Positions 24,526 through 32,598 of a DNA stretch of 44,842 nt are shown piece by piece; positions within the stretch are counted from its first letter, which is position 1, and each line of letters starts with the position of its first letter. Source of the DNA: Nitrospiraceae bacterium (lineage in GTDB: Bacteria; Nitrospirota; Thermodesulfovibrionia; UBA6902); assembly GCA_003599025.1 (NCBI GenBank), contig QZIL01000032.1, positions 1 to 44,842 on the forward strand, written 5' to 3'. Position numbers and translations under genes: made by a program. The notes below the pieces were generated by a model that saw only the letters and a program-made list of their open reading frames with translations, was not told the origin of the DNA and searched no databases.

Positions 24526-25599
24526 ATGGGTAATGACGTTTTCGCAAACGGTAGAGAGGTCTCATGCAAGGCAGCAGACGGCAAGTCTATCTGCGCGTTT
24601 CCTGATGTCTGCATGACTCCCCCCGAAAATCCTGCCACGCCACCGGGAGTGCCGATCCCCTATCCAAATACTGGAATGGCCAGCGACATGACCGAGGGCA
24701 GCAAAAACGTCAAGGTTTCCGGCAAGGAGGTAATGCTCAAGAACAAATCCTACTTCAAAAAGAGCACAGGAGATGAAGCCGGGGCTGCAGCCAAGAAAGG
24801 CGTAGTTACCAGCACCAACACAGGCAAGGTTTATTTTACAAGCTGGTCTATGGATGTGAAGTTTGAGGGGGAGAATGTCGTCCGCCATCTCGACATGACA
24901 ACACATAATCATATGTGCTCGGCAACCCCGCCGAATACGCCGCCGTGGATGTATATTGATAGTATGGCGATTGCACCACCAGGGCACCCATGCAAGGATG
25001 AAATTGATAATGCTCAAAAGAAATGTGGGAAACCGTCCAGAAAACAGGTAGGGGGGAGAATGCATCGTATTTGTGATGAAGAAGGCAAATGTGAAAATGC
25101 AATGGGGTGTATTCTTGTGCCAAAAGGTAAAGACAAAGAAATGTGTTGTAGTCCAGATAATACAGGCCATCATCTTATTGAGGACCACTGGATCAGACCT
25201 GGTGGTGAACTCGTTGATGATTTCAAGTTCCTCGGTGAAAAAGAGGGTGGGAACTATAAAAAACCTGGAGGACCTTATGACGGGGCACCCACTATGTGCG
25301 CTAATAAATCGCGATATCATGGAAAGCACGGGATAGCACATGGAACAGGTGGTGTACTGGAAGAAACATTTATAGGCAAGGATTTCACCTATGCGGATGG
25401 TAAAAAAATTGCGGTGTCAGCACAGAAAGATGCCTATCCGGACAGTGGGTGCTCTCAAAAATGCATTGAAAGTCAGTTGGACAGTTTTTATAACGATGAT
25501 GGTAATAAGAAATGCCATTCACCTGATAAAAAGCAACCTATGAAAGAAGAACAAAGACAGGCTGCAATTACAAGAGTATTCGGTGAAGATACAATGTAA
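24526..25599 (+). CDS. DUF4150 (PAAR-like) effector with C-terminal GHH2 nuclease domain
   Basis: 357 residues. Residues 1-~140 are DUF4150/PAAR-like (MGNDVFANGREVSCKAADG, PYPNTGMASDMTEGSKNV), which sharpens and loads the VgrG tip. The C-terminal part has C..C pairs, TGHHLIEDHW (~residue 213), then YDGAPTMC and HGKHGIAHG, the pattern of the Tox-GHH2 HNH/endonuclease VII toxins (PF15635). It should cut DNA in the target cell. Base composition becomes AT-richer past about 24980, within the gene, suggesting the toxin half was exchanged. The next gene is the likely immunity partner. Confidence 0.87.
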   Translation: MGNDVFANGREVSCKAADGKSICAFPDVCMTPPENPATPPGVPIPYPNTGMASDMTEGSKNVKVSGKEVMLKNKSYFKKSTGDEAGAAAKKGVVTSTNTGKVYFTSWSMDVKFEGENVVRHLDMTTHNHMCSATPPNTPPWMYIDSMAIAPPGHPCKDEIDNAQKKCGKPSRKQVGGRMHRICDEEGKCENAMGCILVPKGKDKEMCCSPDNTGHHLIEDHWIRPGGELVDDFKFLGEKEGGNYKKPGGPYDGAPTMCANKSRYHGKHGIAHGTGGVLEETFIGKDFTYADGKKIAVSAQKDAYPDSGCSQKCIESQLDSFYNDDGNKKCHSPDKKQPMKEEQRQAAITRVFGEDTM

Positions 25600-25625
25600 C
25601 ATTTATTATAAAAGGAGATAACATT

Positions 25626-26537
25626 ATGAAATCTTTTCCAGATACTACATTTACAGGAGTACATGTTTATAAAAAGAATCATGTATATATCTCAGGAGTT
25701 AGTGATGAACTAGCAGAACAGAATATTGATCACGCAGTAATTTTAAGATGGTTCGAAGGGAAATGGGCACACAAGACTGTCAATGTTGCAATTAGAGGAA
25801 TGAGTGCATTAGAGGGAGATAAAGTTACCCTGCTTAATATGGGGATAGATGGTAAAATTATCGAGTTTACTTTTCCTGGAGAACATGTTGAACATGTTGA
25901 TACTTCAGACAGTGGACCGAGCGACCTTCTTCATCTTCGATGTATGTCAAAAATTGATAATCATATCTTTGTGGCAGGGATGGCGAGGCGTGTCTATCGT
26001 AGAGACGGCGTAAATCAATGGACCGCTATTGATCAAGGAGTCTTTGTCCCCCGTGATACAAGAAAAGAAGCCGTAGGATTTAACGCCATTGATGGCTTAA
26101 TGGACAATTCAATCTATGCTGTCGGATATAAGGGAGAAATTTGGCATTTTAATGGGGAAAAATGGGAGAAGAATGAAAGTCCAACTAATGTCGTATTGAA
26201 CGGCGTAAAATGCAGATCGGACGGTGAAGTTTATGCTTGCGGTATGGCTGGATTAATTTTGAAAGGTTCCAATGGAAGTTGGCTTTCAATAGACCAAGAT
26301 TTAACTAGAAATGATTTTTGGGGAATAACAGAGTTTCAAGGGCGTATTTATTTGTCTAATTATGATGGATTATTTACGGTGCATGATGACACATTAGAAC
26401 CTGTAAATTTTGGATTCAACAAGAAATTATCAACGGCTTATATACACTCATCGGACAATGCTCTATGGTCTGTAGGCCAAAAAGATTTAGCTTATACGAT
26501 TGATGGAACAACTTGGCTCGAAGTTGAGAAGCCATAA
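25626..26537 (+). CDS. Beta-propeller-like protein, probable immunity protein to the GHH2 toxin
   Basis: 303 residues without signal peptide. Repeated blades such as IYAVGYKGEIWHFNGEKWEK, VYACGMAGLILKGSNGSWLS and LWSVGQKDLAYTIDGTTWLE suggest a propeller of photosystem-II-assembly or kelch type. It starts 26 nt after the toxin gene with AAAGGAGA upstream. It shares that gene's AT-rich composition and sits in the usual immunity position. Function as an antidote is inferred from place and composition, not from a known family. Confidence 0.68.
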   Translation: MKSFPDTTFTGVHVYKKNHVYISGVSDELAEQNIDHAVILRWFEGKWAHKTVNVAIRGMSALEGDKVTLLNMGIDGKIIEFTFPGEHVEHVDTSDSGPSDLLHLRCMSKIDNHIFVAGMARRVYRRDGVNQWTAIDQGVFVPRDTRKEAVGFNAIDGLMDNSIYAVGYKGEIWHFNGEKWEKNESPTNVVLNGVKCRSDGEVYACGMAGLILKGSNGSWLSIDQDLTRNDFWGITEFQGRIYLSNYDGLFTVHDDTLEPVNFGFNKKLSTAYIHSSDNALWSVGQKDLAYTIDGTTWLEVEKP

Positions 26538-26641
26538 ACACATAATGTCAGGTCTACATTTTTCACTTCTAATGGTTATTTTTTGCTTGGAATTATAAAT
26601 GAGAGCGTCAAAAAAACATCTCAAATATGGATGACCAATCA

Positions 26642-26737
26642 ATGTCAATACATATAAGACCGGACATCATTACTCAGCTACACCGAGAAGCCTCCTTCCT
26701 CCGGCTTCTCCGAAATAAAGGAATAATACTTTCATGA
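26642..26737 (+). pseudogene. 5' remnant of a TIGR02270-type gene
   Basis: A 31-codon frame: MSIHIRPDIITQLHREASFL then RLLRNK. It aligns with the start of the intact gene at 27572 (IISQHAEEASFLWLLRNN), and the DNA GAAGCCTCCTTCCTC-GGCTTCTCCG is almost identical. After RLLRNK the similarity stops and the frame ends inside the next start codon (ATGA). It reads as a truncated paralogue or a duplicated edge. Confidence 0.7.
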
Positions 26738-27279
26738 CGAGTGAACTGGATGTCCTAAAGATTGTCATTAATAAACTGGAATCGGCCAATATACCTTATA
26801 TGCTGAGCGGCTCGATTGCAGCGAATTTTTATACGATTCCCAGGATGACCAGAGATATTGATATCGTGGTCCAGGTCCAGGCGGCGGATGCGGAAAGGAT
26901 TTATTCTCTTTTCTCGGGCGAGTTTTATGCGGACAAGGATATGATAAGGAATGCTGTTCTCGAAAGAAGCATGTTTAACATTATTCATAATGAAGGGGTT
27001 GTTAAGGTCGATTTCATAGTCAGAAAGGATTCAGAATACCGGAAGCTTGAGTTTGTGCGGAGACGGAGTTTTTTATTTGAAGGGACCAGGATTAACATTG
27101 TGTCTGCAGAGGACCTGATTATTTCCAAACTTTACTGGGCAAAGGACAGTATGTCCGAAATGCAGATCAGAGACGTAAAGAATCTTTTAAAGACGGTTTC
27201 TGGCATTGATTACGATTATATGGCAAAATGGATTAATAGATTAGGACTTGAGAATATATACAAAGAGGTCATCAAATGA
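26734..27279 (+). CDS. AbiEii-like/DUF6036-type nucleotidyltransferase
   Basis: 181 residues with a minimal nucleotidyltransferase core: YMLSGSIAANFYTIPRMTRDIDIVV contains the GS...R.T.D.D active site, and KVDFIV gives the third acidic residue. SAEDLIISKLYWAKD is typical of AbiEii/DUF6036 proteins. Some relatives are toxins that nucleotidylate tRNA; others are housekeeping. Its start overlaps the previous remnant (ATGA), and its stop overlaps the next gene (ATGA), giving a two-gene module. Confidence 0.75.
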   Translation: MTSELDVLKIVINKLESANIPYMLSGSIAANFYTIPRMTRDIDIVVQVQAADAERIYSLFSGEFYADKDMIRNAVLERSMFNIIHNEGVVKVDFIVRKDSEYRKLEFVRRRSFLFEGTRINIVSAEDLIISKLYWAKDSMSEMQIRDVKNLLKTVSGIDYDYMAKWINRLGLENIYKEVIK

Positions 27280-27518
27280 ACGATACGTCCCCGGAAATCG
27301 AGTCCCGTTTTATAGAGATGATGATGCGAAAGAGCGGAGAGGAACGGCTGAGGATGGGCTTTGAAATGTTCAACATGGCGCGTACACAGGTCATCGCTTC
27401 CATCAGAATACAGAAACCGGACGCGGATTTGGCAGAGATATCAAAAGAGTTGTTTATCCGTTTTTACGGACAGGATTTCTCGCATGATGAATCAAGAAAA
27501 ATATTGGCCCATATATAG
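27276..27518 (+). CDS. Small partner protein of the nucleotidyltransferase module
   Basis: 80 residues, helical and charged, with ERLRMGFEMFNMARTQVIAS. It begins within the stop of the nucleotidyltransferase gene (4-nt overlap). I recognise no family with certainty. The pairing resembles toxin-antitoxin or nucleotidyltransferase-partner arrangements, so it may be the antidote. Confidence 0.6.
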   Translation: MNDTSPEIESRFIEMMMRKSGEERLRMGFEMFNMARTQVIASIRIQKPDADLAEISKELFIRFYGQDFSHDESRKILAHI

Positions 27519-27571
27519 GCAGAAGCAACTATACACGTAATTCAGGCAAGATATAACGACATATTTGAAAT

Positions 27572-28828
27572 GTGAATAATTTGATTATCCCCAATATCAT
27601 CTCCCAGCACGCCGAAGAAGCCTCCTTCCTCTGGCTTCTCCGCAACAATGCTGTTCATGAGCCGCATTATTCGCTGAAGGACCTGGCAAAGCTTGATAAC
27701 CGCGTCGAAGCACATATAGACGGCCTGCGGGTCGCCGGTGATGACGGCTGGAACATCTGCAAGGAAGCCCTCGCATGGAAAGAAGAGGGGGAATTGTTTA
27801 CTGCCGCTGTTCTCGCATTTGAGAGCGGTAACGATGATCGTATTCAGGAAGTCCTTAAGGCAGGGACCGCTGAACCTGGATTGTCCCGTGGCATCATTTC
27901 TGCTTTGGGCTGGCTTGATTATTCAATATCACAGAATCATATTCAAACACTGCTGGACAGCGAATCCCCAGACCTGCGCCTGATAGGCATAGCAGCCTCT
28001 GCTGTTCATCGCAAAGACCCGGGCAAATACCTGAGTGATGCTATTGCCGATGGTGATCCGCGGCTAAAGGATCGCGCGCTTCGCGCAGCCGGAGAACTTG
28101 GACGGAAAGACCTCCTGCCCTTTATCAGCACATTAATAAATGACAAAGATGATAATTGTCGTTTTTGGGCTTCGTGGTCTGCGGCTGTTCTTGGTGATGT
28201 TAGTGCTGTGTCAGCGCTGAAAGATCAGATTAGCAGTAAGTTGCCACAGAAACAGGCTGAAGACGCGGTGAAACTGGCCCTCAGGCAAATGGACATATCA
28301 TCTGCTCTCAGTTGGCAAAAAGAGCTTTCTCAAAATCCCAGAACACTGCGCCTGTCTCTAACAGGAGCCGGAGTAATGGGTGACCCTGCTTTAATTCCGT
28401 TTATGATCGAATATATGAAAGCACCTGAACAGGCGCGAGTAGCAGGAGAAGCCTTCACCATGATTACAGGCGCAGATTTAGCTTTTCTGGACCTTGAGGG
28501 TGAAAAGCCTGAAGGCTTTGAACCGGGACCGACTGAGAACCCGGAAGACGAAGACGTAGCAATGGATCCGGATGAAGACCTTCCCTGGCCGAACCATGAA
28601 TTGGTACTCGGCTGGTGGAACAGGAACAGGAATCAGTTTAATAACGGGAACAGATATCTCACAGGCAAACAGATTACAGCTGAACACCTTCAACAGGTGT
28701 TGAGAAGCGGTCGCCAGCGTCAACGTGCTGCTGCTGCTTTGGAACTTGTAATAATGAGACCCGGTCAACCGCTTTTTGAGGTGCGTGCCCAGGGAATCAG
28801 GCAGCAGAAAATACTCGGACTCAAGTAA
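27572..28828 (+). CDS. TIGR02270-family HEAT-repeat protein
   Basis: 418 residues. The start IPNIISQHAEEASFLWLLRN and LKDLAKLDNRVEAHIDGLRV match TIGR02270, T6SS-associated proteins with HEAT-like repeats; repeats such as DPRLKDRALRAAGELG are visible. HEAT repeats form a curved scaffold for protein binding. The start is GTG at 27572; no strong ribosome site is seen, and an in-frame TTG at 27581 is possible. A partial copy of the 5' end lies at 26642. Confidence 0.82.
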   Translation: MNNLIIPNIISQHAEEASFLWLLRNNAVHEPHYSLKDLAKLDNRVEAHIDGLRVAGDDGWNICKEALAWKEEGELFTAAVLAFESGNDDRIQEVLKAGTAEPGLSRGIISALGWLDYSISQNHIQTLLDSESPDLRLIGIAASAVHRKDPGKYLSDAIADGDPRLKDRALRAAGELGRKDLLPFISTLINDKDDNCRFWASWSAAVLGDVSAVSALKDQISSKLPQKQAEDAVKLALRQMDISSALSWQKELSQNPRTLRLSLTGAGVMGDPALIPFMIEYMKAPEQARVAGEAFTMITGADLAFLDLEGEKPEGFEPGPTENPEDEDVAMDPDEDLPWPNHELVLGWWNRNRNQFNNGNRYLTGKQITAEHLQQVLRSGRQRQRAAAALELVIMRPGQPLFEVRAQGIRQQKILGLK

Positions 28829-29017
28829 ATGAAATTCCCCCCCACAGAATATATATTCGCTGCAATAGCACTGATATTATTCACCATCGCCGCGCGTGAC
28901 TACTTCAAGGCAGGCAATACCATCTCCATCGCATGCAAAATACGCCTGCGGCTCGCGGTGATTTTCATAATTGTTGCAATCGGTCTCTTTATACTGCATA
29001 ATTTTATCGGGAAATAA
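28829..29017 (+). CDS. Small two-helix membrane protein
   Basis: 62 residues with two hydrophobic helices (about residues 7-21 and 41-58) and a basic loop. The ATG directly follows the TIGR02270 stop, and the stop is 2 nt from the next gene, so the three are co-transcribed. No family recognised. It may be a membrane or immunity partner for the DUF922 protein that follows. Confidence 0.6.
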   Translation: MKFPPTEYIFAAIALILFTIAARDYFKAGNTISIACKIRLRLAVIFIIVAIGLFILHNFIGK

Positions 29018-29019
29018 AA

Positions 29020-29655
29020 ATGGCCATTACGCTTTCATCCTTGGGCGAAACCACCCGGCATTATTCATTCACTGCTGCGACCCTCGAAGAAGCTGTGCGA
29101 CAGATGCAGCGTCTCGGCCCCCGTGACGGTGACGGGCACCATTCAGCTTCCTGCGACATCCAGGCAGGCGTCTCCCTTCAGAATCTGCAGATAGGCATAG
29201 TCCCCGGCACTGTCATAGAGACGCCAAATGTACCGGCTGAGATGAGATGGTCTGCCACAGCTGCCATTACACAGGCGACCCTCGAATACAGGGTCATATT
29301 TCTGTTTCCGCAATGGACCAATGTCGGGACCCTTTCCCGGCCGGTCCAGAATGAATGGCGGCGTTATACAGGGTGCCTCTGGACGCATGAACGCGGTCAT
29401 GTGCGGGCCGCCATGCCGGTGATCAGGCAATATGTTCGCCAGTATGAAAGGTTACGTATCGGGGGTGCTGGCCGGACCAGACAGGCGGCCGAAGAGACCG
29501 CGCAAAGGGATTGCCGGTCTCAGATCACGAGTGTCTTCAGTTTATTTGCACACGACACGCAGCAGGCAAGTGACCGTTATGACCGCAGCAACCGTCACGG
29601 CAGGACACAGGGCGCCCAGTTGAGGACCCGCACAGCCAGAGGCAGCAGGCATTAG
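29020..29655 (+). CDS. DUF922-type zinc metalloprotease, possible T6SS effector
   Basis: 211 residues without a signal peptide. The core CLWTHERGHVRAAMPVI carries HERGH (H123, E124, H127), the HExxH site of the DUF922 protease family (PF06037), preceded by EWRRYTG. The C-terminal third is rich in Arg and Gln. Being leaderless and within the cargo cluster, it could be a secreted effector; the preceding small membrane protein could be its immunity partner. Both are inferences. Confidence 0.68.
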   Translation: MAITLSSLGETTRHYSFTAATLEEAVRQMQRLGPRDGDGHHSASCDIQAGVSLQNLQIGIVPGTVIETPNVPAEMRWSATAAITQATLEYRVIFLFPQWTNVGTLSRPVQNEWRRYTGCLWTHERGHVRAAMPVIRQYVRQYERLRIGGAGRTRQAAEETAQRDCRSQITSVFSLFAHDTQQASDRYDRSNRHGRTQGAQLRTRTARGSRH

Positions 29656-29794
29656 ATAATGGACCGGGGAACGGGGATAATGGGTTAATCCACAGGACCA
29701 GCCCGATTGTGACGTCGTTACTGCATATGTTAAATTAAAGCTCCCTTTTAATATTGACTTAAAATTACATCGTACCTGATAAAGGAGACATGGC

Positions 29795-31006
29795 ATGACT
29801 GATATTTTCAAAAGTCTAAGAATAATTCTTTCGCTCCTTGCAGTATTCTATTTGACCTCCTGCAGGCATACCCAGCCGGCCCCGGACCAGACCATGGAGT
29901 TTGAAGATGGGATAAAGGCTCTCGCCTCCAGCCTGGGAGAGCAGCTCGAAAAATCGAGCATCGGAAACATGTTAAACAAGGTCATCATCAATCCTGTCAC
30001 CCGCCAGAAGGAACTGAAAAAAATCGTAATAGACCCCTTCATCGACATGGAATCCGGTTATCCTGTAAAGGCCAATGCAAGGATCGCAGAAATAATGTCG
30101 GAGGAAATAAAGAAACGCTTCGAGATAACGGGGTCAATGGAGCCGGACAACCTCGAGGTGTCCGAATATGTACTCAATGGTATGGTCACCCTGGACAGGG
30201 GGAAGACCGGACAGGGACACAGATACAAGGTCTACGGCACTGTATTTGAGAAATCTTCCGGGAAAGTGCTCGCATCTTCTTCCGTATGGGTCAACAGGTT
30301 TGACACAACCCCGATGGACATCTATAAGGACAGCCCGGTCTTCCTGAAAGGGGAAAACTACAGGGAGCTTGCCTCTTCCGTAAAAAAGGCTCCTGATGAG
30401 ACCGTTGAAAAGGGCTATCACGACAGGCTGATGATTAAATCCATGCAGGTAAAGGGCGATATGCTTTATGAAGAAAAAGAATACAAGAAGTCCCTTTCGT
30501 ACTATGAACAGGCAGCAAGCAGCCAGAGCGGAGTACAGCTTGAGGTGCTGAACGGACAGTTCACCAACCTTCTGAAGCAGGGAGAGTGGGAGCGGGCTGA
30601 AACAGTATACGGCAGACTCATTCGTGCGAGTATTGCCGAAACCGGGGACCTGGCCAGCAAGATCACCTTCAGTCCCAATTCCCTGATTCCGGTAGAAAGC
30701 AAGGCACGCATTTATGGTATTTACATTAAACAAATAGCTAAACTCGCCGGAGCAGTTCCCTCCTGCAGGATTAAAATCATCGGCCACTGCAGCCGGAGCG
30801 GTTCAGAGACCTATAATGACACACTGTCCATGCAGCGGTCTGTATGGATCCTCAAAGAAATGGCTTCGTATGCCCCGGCAATCGTTGACAGGGCTGAGAC
30901 AATCGGCCGCGGTTTCAGGGAGAACATAGTCGGCACCGGCACAGATGATATAACGGACGAGATCGACCGCCGCGTTGAGTTCAAATTCAGCAAGTGCTCA
31001 GAGTGA
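29795..31006 (+). CDS. Lipoprotein with OmpA-like C-terminal domain
   Basis: 403 residues with a lipoprotein signal (VFYLTSC, Cys at ~24). A periplasmic domain has VLNGMVTLDRG and VYGTVFEKSSGKVLASS. A charged helical part follows, then an OmpA-like domain (FSPNSLIPVESKARI...IKIIGHCSRSGSETYNDTLS...DEIDRRVEFKF) that should bind peptidoglycan. It overlaps the kinase gene that follows, so the two are coupled and the lipoprotein may be an envelope sensor for the kinase. AAAGGAGA lies upstream. Confidence 0.78.
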   Translation: MTDIFKSLRIILSLLAVFYLTSCRHTQPAPDQTMEFEDGIKALASSLGEQLEKSSIGNMLNKVIINPVTRQKELKKIVIDPFIDMESGYPVKANARIAEIMSEEIKKRFEITGSMEPDNLEVSEYVLNGMVTLDRGKTGQGHRYKVYGTVFEKSSGKVLASSSVWVNRFDTTPMDIYKDSPVFLKGENYRELASSVKKAPDETVEKGYHDRLMIKSMQVKGDMLYEEKEYKKSLSYYEQAASSQSGVQLEVLNGQFTNLLKQGEWERAETVYGRLIRASIAETGDLASKITFSPNSLIPVESKARIYGIYIKQIAKLAGAVPSCRIKIIGHCSRSGSETYNDTLSMQRSVWILKEMASYAPAIVDRAETIGRGFRENIVGTGTDDITDEIDRRVEFKFSKCSE

Positions 31007-32379
31007 ATTACGGCAGGTATGAGATAATCAGGGAAATCGGACGCGGCTCAATGGGAGTTGTCTACCAGGCCCGTGATCCGCAGATCGACCGCATGGTGGC
31101 CTTAAAAGTTCTGCGGCAGGACCGCGTCTCAACCGATACATTCGTAAGCCGTTTCCTCAAAGAGGCAAAGGTCATCGGACGCCTCTCACACCCAAACATT
31201 GTGACAATCTATGACGTAGGAAATGAGCAGGGTAACATATACATTGCAATGGAACTCCTTGAAGGGAAATCCCTTTCAGATCTCCTCTGTGAAAGCCATC
31301 CTGCCCCGGACAGGGCAATGGAGATAGGTATACAGATTTCAGAAACCCTTGAGTACGCACATGAGAAGGGAGTAATCCACCGCGATATCAAACCGAGCAA
31401 TATCATTGTCGGGCAGGACGGCCGTATAAAGATCACAGACTTTGGCATCGCCCGTATCGAAGATGCCTCCGCAACACTGCAGACCCAGACAGGAGAGATC
31501 CTCGGTACCCCTGCTTATATGTCCCCTGAACAGATAATGGGCCAGCCGGTTGACAGACGCGCTGATATCTTTTCACTAGGCGTCCTCCTCTACGAAATGA
31601 CTGCAGGAAGCAGGCCTTTCGGAGGTGAGGGTAAGACCCTGGCAAGCGTTTTTAACGATATAATCCGCGTAACTCCTCCGGAACCTTATATCATTTCGTC
31701 CATTGTCCCCAGAAAACTCTCCGGCATTATAATGAAGGCACTGCAGAAAGAACCTGAGAAGCGCTTCAGTAGCGGCAGGGAAATGGCAGAGGCTTTAAGG
31801 GAATGCCTGCACAAAAGCGGGCCGGCAGAAGAGGCAAAGACCGTGGTACAGGGAAAAAAGAAAAACTATGTCCTCCCTGCTGCTGTGGCTATTGCAGGAG
31901 TTGTCCTTGCTGCAGTCATGTATTACTTATTGCAGAATATGAACACATCTGAGCAGCACCCGGCAGTTGAGCAGATAAATGTGGTGCCCCTGAAAAAGCA
32001 GCCCCCTGTTGAAAAACCTGTACCGGAACAGGACATTAACCTTCCAGTACCCGTACAGGAAAGTAATGTTGAACAGAAGACGTCTGAAGTCCCCCGTGTA
32101 AATGAGGTAAAAAAGCAGGTGCCGGTCAAGTCAGAACAAAAACCGGCCCTGATTCTCGTGCCGCTTACTTTGAATTCTTCACCCCGTGGAGCAAATGTAT
32201 ATATCGATGAGAATTTCAGAGGAACAACCCCTGTGACGATTATGATTGCCAAAGGAGAACACCAAGTAAAACTGACCCTGCCCGGATACCGGGATGCAGA
32301 GAGACAATTTACCATGGAGGAGACCATGGAATATCCCCTCACCTTTAATTTGCAGGCCATCTCCGGTCCCGGAGAATAA
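31003..32379 (+). CDS. Membrane Ser/Thr protein kinase with PEGA domain (first copy)
   Basis: About 458 residues. Hanks-type kinase domain: IGRGSMGVVYQA (glycine loop), ALKVLRQ (Lys), HRDIKPSN (catalytic loop), ITDFGIARIED, GTPAYMSPEQ. A membrane segment lies near residues 288-309, then a Pro/Lys linker and a PEGA domain (SSPRGANVYIDENFRGTTPV). The GTG at 31003 overlaps the lipoprotein stop as GTGA; a GTG three codons upstream is possible. Such kinases control T6SS assembly by phosphorylating FHA proteins. It is closely similar to the copy at 37116. Confidence 0.92.
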   Translation: MNYGRYEIIREIGRGSMGVVYQARDPQIDRMVALKVLRQDRVSTDTFVSRFLKEAKVIGRLSHPNIVTIYDVGNEQGNIYIAMELLEGKSLSDLLCESHPAPDRAMEIGIQISETLEYAHEKGVIHRDIKPSNIIVGQDGRIKITDFGIARIEDASATLQTQTGEILGTPAYMSPEQIMGQPVDRRADIFSLGVLLYEMTAGSRPFGGEGKTLASVFNDIIRVTPPEPYIISSIVPRKLSGIIMKALQKEPEKRFSSGREMAEALRECLHKSGPAEEAKTVVQGKKKNYVLPAAVAIAGVVLAAVMYYLLQNMNTSEQHPAVEQINVVPLKKQPPVEKPVPEQDINLPVPVQESNVEQKTSEVPRVNEVKKQVPVKSEQKPALILVPLTLNSSPRGANVYIDENFRGTTPVTIMIAKGEHQVKLTLPGYRDAERQFTMEETMEYPLTFNLQAISGPGE

Positions 32380-32598
32380 TTTATTTTGTTGACGCAGAAC
32401 CAGCCTGTTATATAATTGTCATATAAACCTGAAAACAGCAGTTATATCCACAGGTTTCACAGATAACCACACTGATATAACTGAGATAGGAACAAATAAT
32501 ATATTCACCCAACATTTGATAGGTAAAAATCAGTTAAGCTTTTAATAAATCTGTGATACTCTGCGTTACTCTGTGGATAAATGCTTTTTTCAGGATAA

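Noticed and set aside
32448-32585. Loose inverted TATCCACAG / CTGTGGATA pair between kinase 1 and the FHA-GAF gene
   Set aside because: Too degenerate to define an element; may be an old repeat remnant.
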